This document shows, piece by piece, positions 59,472 to 64,000 of a DNA stretch of 64,000 nucleotides; the stretch's first letter is position 1; the number at the start of each line of letters is the position of its first letter. Under the pieces are notes generated by a model. That model did not search any database, had not been told where the DNA came from, and worked only from the letters and a program-made list of their open reading frames with translations. Source of the DNA: Aeromicrobium ginsengisoli. Its GTDB lineage: Bacteria > Actinomycetota > Actinomycetes > Propionibacteriales > Nocardioidaceae. A program made the translations under genes and the position numbers. Location of the stretch: NCBI RefSeq assembly GCF_004134905.2, contig NZ_SDPQ02000002.1, forward strand, positions 558,001 to 622,000, in the 5' to 3' direction.

Positions 59472-60505
59472 TCCGGGACGACGACGATCCGGCCGCGTAC
59501 GTCGCCCTCGCGGAGCCGCTGGTACGCCTCGAGGGTGTCGCTGAACCGTACGACCTCGATGTCCGCATGGATCTGCCCGTTGCGGGCGAGTTCGACGACA
59601 GCTTCGAGGTCCTGGCGTGGACCCCAGAACGGCGCGTTGACGTGCCACCCGAGCGGCAGGTCGCGGCCCTTGGCGACCGTCATCGAGCCGCCACCACCGC
59701 CGACCATGATGAGCCGGCCGCCGGGAGCGAGTGCAGCGCCACCGGCCGAGAGCGTGCTGTCGGCACCCACGAAGTCGAGGACGACGTCGACGAGCGGGGA
59801 CTCCAGCTGGTCGACGGCGTCGGCGACCGTGGTCCCGGTCGTGTGGGCGCCGTGCTCCCGTGCCGCTTCGAGGGCAGCGGGACGCGTGTCGACGGCGACG
59901 GTGTGGGCTTCCGTCGTCTGCTTGAGGATCTGCACCGCGAGATGGCCCAGACCGCCGGCGCCGATGACGAGCACGGTCCCGCCCTCGATGGCATCGCGGT
60001 GCAGCCGGATCGCGTGGTGCGCCGTGAGTGCGGCGTCGGCGAGCGGAGCCAGCTCGGTCGCGGCCATGCCGTCGGCGGCGACGAGCTGGCGCTCGGCGGG
60101 CACCAGGACGTACTCGGCGAGGCCGCCGGGCCTGCCGAGGCCGAAGCCGACGCGCCCCTCGAGGCGCAGGCAGTGGTTCTCCTGGCCGCGCCGGCAGTTG
60201 TGGCAGGTGCCGCATGACCAGACCCCGTGCACGACGGCGAGCCGGCCGAGCCATGATGCGGCGACGCCGTCGCCGACCTCGACGACCGTTCCGGCGATCT
60301 CGTGACCCAGGGTCATCGGCAGGTCGTACGGCAGGGTGCCGGGCGCGCACGACATGACGTGGAGGTCGGAGTGGCACAGGCCGGCGGCGTCGACGCGGAG
60401 CAGGAGCTCGCCGGCTCCGGGCCGGGGGACCGGCACCTCGCGGATCTCCGGCTCGCTCTCCCACGCGGTCAGCTGGACGGCTCTCATCGACGAGGGGATG
60501 GGCAT
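59468..60505 (-). CDS. Zinc-dependent alcohol dehydrogenase
   Basis: A 345-residue zinc MDR alcohol dehydrogenase. Catalytic-zinc motifs LCHSDLH and TLGHEIAGTVVEVGD; structural zinc cysteines in CGTCHNCRRGQENHC; cofactor motif VIGAGGLGHLAVQIL. GGAG lies seven bases before the ATG at 60505. Its upstream region contains site G, shared with the divergent NTF2-like gene. Confidence 0.88.
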   Translation of the reverse strand: MPIPSSMRAVQLTAWESEPEIREVPVPRPGAGELLLRVDAAGLCHSDLHVMSCAPGTLPYDLPMTLGHEIAGTVVEVGDGVAASWLGRLAVVHGVWSCGTCHNCRRGQENHCLRLEGRVGFGLGRPGGLAEYVLVPAERQLVAADGMAATELAPLADAALTAHHAIRLHRDAIEGGTVLVIGAGGLGHLAVQILKQTTEAHTVAVDTRPAALEAAREHGAHTTGTTVADAVDQLESPLVDVVLDFVGADSTLSAGGAALAPGGRLIMVGGGGGSMTVAKGRDLPLGWHVNAPFWGPRQDLEAVVELARNGQIHADIEVVRFSDTLEAYQRLREGDVRGRIVVVPD

Positions 60506-60546
60506 CGCGGGTCTCCGAACTGGGTCGAGGTCGCTCCCGAACGTAC

Positions 60547-60575
60547 TCGACATCGGCCAGAAACTGAACTAGGTT
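60547..60575 (+). promoter_or_regulatory. Promoter of the NTF2-like gene pair
   Basis: TCGACA at 60547-60552 and TAGGTT at 60570-60575 with a 17-bp spacer. Transcription start would fall near 60582, exactly the GTG start codon, so the message is probably leaderless. Confidence 0.5.
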
Positions 60576-60581
60576 CATGTA
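60561..60581. promoter_or_regulatory. Regulon operator, site G
   Basis: Core TGAACTAGGTTCA at 60565-60577, a perfect TGAAC-TAG-GTTCA palindrome preceded by AAAC. It overlaps the -10 box of the NTF2-like gene promoter and lies upstream of the alcohol dehydrogenase. Confidence 0.72.
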
Positions 60582-60953
60582 GTGGCTTCGAACGACCTGC
60601 ACCTGGCGCGCTACTACGCGACCCTCGACGACATCGGCATCCGCGACGCGGTCTCGCTCCTCCACGAGGAGGTGACCTACGCGATCGTGCTGCCCAACGG
60701 CGTGCTGCGGGGGACCAGCCGGCAGGACATGCTGGACTACCTCGAGTCGCGTCCGCCAGTGCAGCGTCGCCACCACCTGCTGCGCACTGCTGTCGACGGC
60801 GACACCGAGTTCGTCTACGGCGCGGTCACGGACAACGACGCGGTCACGGGTCGGTTCGCTGCGGTCGCCCGCATCGAGGACGGCGCGATCCGCACCTACC
60901 AGGTCACCTTCGACCTCGAGCTGGTCGTGGTGTCGTCGGGGGAGGAAGCATGA
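60582..60953 (+). CDS. NTF2/SnoaL-like protein
   Basis: A 123-residue NTF2-like protein: LHLARYYATLDDIGIRDAVS, LPNGVLRGTSRQDMLDYLES and FAAVARIEDGAIRTYQVTF. The GTG at 60582 has no ribosome site and probably coincides with the transcript start. It overlaps the second NTF2-like gene (ATGA). The pair may form a heterodimeric isomerase or hydratase, as do some steroid and aromatic pathway proteins (inference). Confidence 0.75.
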   Translation: MASNDLHLARYYATLDDIGIRDAVSLLHEEVTYAIVLPNGVLRGTSRQDMLDYLESRPPVQRRHHLLRTAVDGDTEFVYGAVTDNDAVTGRFAAVARIEDGAIRTYQVTFDLELVVVSSGEEA

Positions 60954-61318
60954 GCGCGACGCCGTTCCTCGACGACTGGTTCACGTTCATGGACTCCGAA
61001 GAGCCCGAGCGCGTCCTCGACCTGATCACGGACGACTTCGAGATGTCGATCCAGTTCTCGACCGGCTCTGGGCAGGCCTCGGAATTCCTCGGTGACCGCG
61101 CGGGCCTCATCGCGTACCTCGAGCAGCGCGAGGTCAGTGTGCTGGTCCATCACCTCACCCACAGCGCCCGCGTCGACGACGTGGAGATCGCCCTGGGCAA
61201 GACAACGCGAGACGGCGTGTTCGAGGCCGCGTTCAACGTGTCCGCCGAGCTCGATCCTGCGGTCAACAAGGTTCGCCGGCTGCTGATCGCGCGTACGCCG
61301 GAGATCGAGTTCGCCTGA
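60950..61318 (+). CDS. NTF2/SnoaL-like protein
   Basis: A 122-residue NTF2-like protein: FLDDWFTFMDSEEPERVLDL, FEMSIQFSTGSGQASEFLGD and VRRLLIARTPEIEFA. GGAGGAA precedes the ATG at 60950, which overlaps the stop of the first NTF2-like gene. The function is unknown. Confidence 0.75.
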   Translation: MSATPFLDDWFTFMDSEEPERVLDLITDDFEMSIQFSTGSGQASEFLGDRAGLIAYLEQREVSVLVHHLTHSARVDDVEIALGKTTRDGVFEAAFNVSAELDPAVNKVRRLLIARTPEIEFA

Positions 61319-61324
61319 GGGTCG

Positions 61325-62149
61325 TCAGCCCTTGACGGCGCCCTCGGTCAGTCCGCTGACGAAGCTGCGCTGGAAGATCAGGTAGACGATCACGATCGGT
61401 GCGATGACGATCAGGCTGGCCGCCGAGAGCAACGGGATGTTGGTCGAGTACTGGCCGACGAAGAAGCCGAGGCCCGCGGGCGCGGTCCGCTTCGACGGGT
61501 CCTGCATCAAGATGATGACGAGCAGGAACTGGTTCCACGACCACATGAAGTACAGCACCGCGAGCGTCGTGACGGCCGGCCACGAGATCGGCATGAGGAT
61601 CCGGAACAGGACGACCAGGTCGTTCGCGCCGTCGACCCGGGCCGCTTCGATGAGCTCGCGCGGCACCGAGGCGAAGTGGTTCTGCATCCAGTAGACGCCG
61701 AACGGCATGAACAGTGCCGCCTCCGCGAGGATCACCCCGGCGTACGAGTTGGTGAGGCCGATGTCCTGCAGGTTGTAGTAGAGCGCCACCACGACGAGCT
61801 CGATCGGCAGGGTCAGTCCGACCACGAAGCCGGTCGACATCAGGCGGCCGCCGAGGGGATTCAGTGTGGCCAATGAGTACGCCGCCAGCGTCACGAGCAC
61901 GATCGACAACGGCACGACGCACAACGCGATGATGAGGCTCGAGCTCACCAGGTCGTTGAAGTGCGCGGCCTCCCACGCATCGGCGAAGTTGCTCCACGTC
62001 CAGCTCGACGGAAGGCTCAGGCCGTTGACCTGGGCGCCGGAGGGCTGGAACGCGGCCAGGATGATGCTCACGAACGGCAGCAGCACCGCCGCGGCCATCA
62101 GCGTCATGACGAGGTAGCGACCGGCGGTCGCCGAAGCGGTGGGTCTCAT
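61325..62149 (-). CDS. CUT1-type carbohydrate ABC permease (MalG-like)
   Basis: A 274-residue permease with six hydrophobic segments. The EAA motif is ELIEAARVDGANDLVVLFRI; other typical parts are YLVMTLMAAAVLLPFVSIIL and MWSWNQFLLVIILMQDPSKR. The ATG at 62149 overlaps the first permease stop (ATGA). It forms the channel with the MalF-like partner. The substrate is unknown. Confidence 0.88.
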   Translation of the reverse strand: MRPTASATAGRYLVMTLMAAAVLLPFVSIILAAFQPSGAQVNGLSLPSSWTWSNFADAWEAAHFNDLVSSSLIIALCVVPLSIVLVTLAAYSLATLNPLGGRLMSTGFVVGLTLPIELVVVALYYNLQDIGLTNSYAGVILAEAALFMPFGVYWMQNHFASVPRELIEAARVDGANDLVVLFRILMPISWPAVTTLAVLYFMWSWNQFLLVIILMQDPSKRTAPAGLGFFVGQYSTNIPLLSAASLIVIAPIVIVYLIFQRSFVSGLTEGAVKG

Positions 62150-63093
62150 GCCTTCTCCCTCGCGAGCAGCCGGATCAGGGTGATGACGGTGAGCACCATG
62201 AGCGTCAGGAGCACAGCCAGGGCGCTGGCGGCGCCGATGTTGCCCTCGTTGAACGCCAGCCGATAGACGAGCAGTCCAGGCACCGTCGTCTGGTTGGCCG
62301 GCCCGCCGTTGGTCGTCACGAAGACGAGGTCGAAGCTGGCCAGTGCGGCGATCGTCGTGATGACGCTGGCGATCGTGATCTCGCCCCGCAGCGCCGGCAG
62401 GGTGACGGTGAAGAACTTGCGGATGCTGCCGCCACCGTCGAGGGCGACAGCCTCGTAGAGCGAGACGTCGATCTTCTGGGCGCCGGCGAGGAACAGCACC
62501 ATGCAGAGCCCCGTCATGGCCCAGGTGCCGATCAGGCCGAGCGCGATGAGGGCGTAGTCGTAGTCGCCGAGCCATGCGCGGGTGATCCCGTCCAGGCCGA
62601 CGAGGTCGAGACCTTGGTTGATCAGGCCGTCGGAGCTGTAGAGCCAGCGCCACGTGATGCCGACGGCGACGAGGGGCAGGACCTGCGGCAGGAAGTAGAT
62701 CACCCGGAACGCCGTCATGCCGCGGCGGTTGCCGCCCTGCAGCAGCGCCGTCAGGAACAGCCCGAACGCACACGGGATGATGGCGAAGAAGATGATGAGG
62801 ACGAGGCCGTGCCACAGGGCCGGGCCGAGCGTCGGACTCGTGAAGATCGTGCGGTAGTTCTCCAGGCCGACCCAGGTCGACGGCGAGATGCCGTCCCACT
62901 CGACGAACGACAGATAGGCCGTGTTGAGCGCGGGCCAGATCGCGAAGCCGAGATAGACGGCGGCGGCCGGGAGGATGTAGAGGAGCGCCGTGGCGCGGCC
63001 CCGCGTACGTCTGCGGGTCCGCACCGCGGCGGTGGTCGTGCCGAGACGGACCTGAGCCCGTCCCGGCACGACGCGGGTGACGTCATCACTCAT
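62146..63093 (-). CDS. CUT1-type carbohydrate ABC permease (MalF-like)
   Basis: A 315-residue permease: ATALLYILPAAAVYLGFAIW, TAYLSFVEWDGISPSTWVGL, the EAA motif SLYEAVALDGGGSIRKFFTV and FVTTNGGPANQTTVPGLLVY. The ATG at 63093 overlaps the binding-protein gene end by 8 bp; the longer frame is a shadow. No ATPase gene is in the window; a shared MsiK-type ATPase is common for such actinobacterial systems (family knowledge). Confidence 0.88.
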   Translation of the reverse strand: MSDDVTRVVPGRAQVRLGTTTAAVRTRRRTRGRATALLYILPAAAVYLGFAIWPALNTAYLSFVEWDGISPSTWVGLENYRTIFTSPTLGPALWHGLVLIIFFAIIPCAFGLFLTALLQGGNRRGMTAFRVIYFLPQVLPLVAVGITWRWLYSSDGLINQGLDLVGLDGITRAWLGDYDYALIALGLIGTWAMTGLCMVLFLAGAQKIDVSLYEAVALDGGGSIRKFFTVTLPALRGEITIASVITTIAALASFDLVFVTTNGGPANQTTVPGLLVYRLAFNEGNIGAASALAVLLTLMVLTVITLIRLLAREKA

Positions 63094-64000
63094 GGAATGA
63101 GTTCCACGACTCCTGCAGTGAGGCCAGGTAGTCCGGCGCTGTCGTCTTGTCACTGAGGAGGCCCTGCACGCCGGCGGTCAGCTTGTCGATCATGTCCGGA
63201 GCGGCGAAGTCGGGGAACGGCACGATGCCGTTGTCCTCGACCACGCTCTTGAACGCGCCAGAGATGTCCGCGAGCACACCGCTCGTCTCGACCGCGGTCT
63301 CGGTGTCGACCGGCATGAACCCGCTCTCCACCTGCACCTTCGCGGCTTCGGGCGAACTCATGAAGTCGAGGAACGCTGCGGCCTCGTTGGGGTGTTTGGT
63401 CTTGGACGAGATCGAGAACGCGACGCTCGCTCCGGACGCGATCTTGTCGGCGTCGGCCGTCTTCTGCGGGAACAGGAAGAAGCCGACGTCGTCACCCATC
63501 TCCTTCTGGATCGCCGAGGCGGCCCAGTTGCCGGTGATCAGGTAGGCGCTCTTGCCGTTGACGAAGTCCGCCTGGGCGTCGCTGTCGGCTGTGGCGTTGG
63601 CCGACTGGGGGACGTATCCGGCCTTGACCCAGTCGCTGACCTTCTGCGCGGCTTCCTTGGCGCCGGCGGTCTCGATCGACGAGCCCGACTTGCCGTAGAC
63701 CCAGTCGCGGTACTGCGTCACGTCGCCCAGTGAGTTGGTCAGTGCGTTCCAGAGCTGGAATCCGCCGACCTGCAGGCCGCCGAGGCTGAACGGCGTGGTG
63801 CCGGAGTCCTTGACCTTCTTGAGGTCTGCCTCGAAGTCGGCGAGCGTCGCCGGGGTCTCCGAGATGCCGGCCTTCGAGACGAGATCCTTGTTGTAGTAGA
63901 CGCCGAGGACCGACAGGGCGCCCGGCACCGCGTAAAGGCCGCCGGTGCCGTACTCCTTGGCCTTCTTGTCCGAGCTCAGCACCTCCAGGCTCGAGGCGGG
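63086..64000 (-). CDS. CUT1-type extracellular solute-binding protein (5' partial)
   Basis: The C-terminal 304 residues of a type-II-fold sugar-binding protein; the start and signal peptide lie beyond base 64000. Typical segments are GGLYAVPGALSVLGVYYNKD, GKSAYLITGNWAASAIQKEM, KHPNEAAAFLDFMSSPEAAK and TTAPDYLASLQESWNSFHE. It precedes and overlaps the MalF-like permease gene. The ligand is unknown. Confidence 0.88.
   Translation of the reverse strand, partial: PASSLEVLSSDKKAKEYGTGGLYAVPGALSVLGVYYNKDLVSKAGISETPATLADFEADLKKVKDSGTTPFSLGGLQVGGFQLWNALTNSLGDVTQYRDWVYGKSGSSIETAGAKEAAQKVSDWVKAGYVPQSANATADSDAQADFVNGKSAYLITGNWAASAIQKEMGDDVGFFLFPQKTADADKIASGASVAFSISSKTKHPNEAAAFLDFMSSPEAAKVQVESGFMPVDTETAVETSGVLADISGAFKSVVEDNGIVPFPDFAAPDMIDKLTAGVQGLLSDKTTAPDYLASLQESWNSFHE

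Noticed and set aside
58674-60776. Very long minus-strand open frame (700 codons) across the MDR, SDR and alcohol dehydrogenase genes
   Set aside because: Arg/Pro/Gly-rich translation with no family likeness; it is the antisense or shifted shadow of well-defined genes in GC-rich DNA.
1-64000. CRISPR arrays, insertion sequences or transposases
   Set aside because: I saw no regularly spaced direct repeats with unique spacers and no transposase-like protein in any frame; the only repeats are those listed.

Overview
The window comes from a high-GC, Gram-positive actinobacterium. The evidence is a mycofactocin biosynthesis locus, F420/deazaflavin-type oxidoreductases, the DUF3090/SCO1664/MSMEG_4193 gene trio normally found near mshC, strong G/C third-position bias, ATGA/GTGA start-stop overlaps, many GTG starts and some apparently leaderless genes. 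A member of the Nocardioidaceae (Aeromicrobium/Nocardioides type) would fit, but that is inference.

Layout. (1) 1-5.3 kb: mycofactocin operon mftC (5' end outside the window), mftD, mftE, an SDR and mftF, all coupled by 4-base overlaps. (2) 5.4-16.7 kb: small enzymes (DUF1801, VOC, deazaflavin/PPOX-type proteins, DUF2200), a Gfo/Idh/MocA plus UPF0303 pair, a TetR divergent from a class II aldolase/PfkB kinase pair, a Tat-exported amine oxidase with a secreted beta-propeller, a strong bidirectional terminator, and an ABC exporter with a phased repeat upstream. (3) 16.7-21.3 kb: TetR plus twin operators controlling an aromatic meta-cleavage operon (extradiol dioxygenase, FAH-family hydrolase, flavin hydroxylase). 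(4) 21.3-23.8 kb: SCO1664-DUF3090-phosphatase trio and a hypothetical gene. (5) 23.9-32.9 kb and 45.4-61.3 kb: two halves of one catabolic region. They hold an aldehyde dehydrogenase, GMC oxidoreductase, CUT2-type ABC importer, hydrolase, SDRs, acyl-CoA ligase, three acyl-CoA dehydrogenases, an APH-type kinase, thiolase plus DUF35 protein, enoyl-CoA hydratase, TetR, zinc alcohol dehydrogenase and NTF2-like proteins. (6) 61.3-64 kb: a CUT1-type sugar ABC importer, cut by the window end.

The catabolic halves are tied together by one recurring promoter element, TGA-N4-RRTTCA with AAAC/GTTT-like flanks. I found seven copies at 25.5, 25.6, 27.2, 55.6, 56.8, 57.6 and 60.6 kb, several placed directly on a recognisable -35/-10 promoter. 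The TetR gene at 56.8-57.5 kb has a copy in its own upstream region and is the obvious candidate regulator.

Between the two halves (32.9-45.3 kb) lies an accessory island. It is almost free of the hexamer CGTACG that is abundant on both sides. It carries a Pycsar-type antiphage locus with two nucleotide cyclases around one PycTM-like membrane effector, a divergent TIR/DUF4062-like gene, a hypothetical gene, tRNA-Gly(UCC), and small regulator/enzyme modules separated by six copies of the 15-mer CGTCATWCCGCCGCG. The two-cyclase Pycsar locus, the seven-site regulon and the repeat-delimited module array are the most interesting observations.
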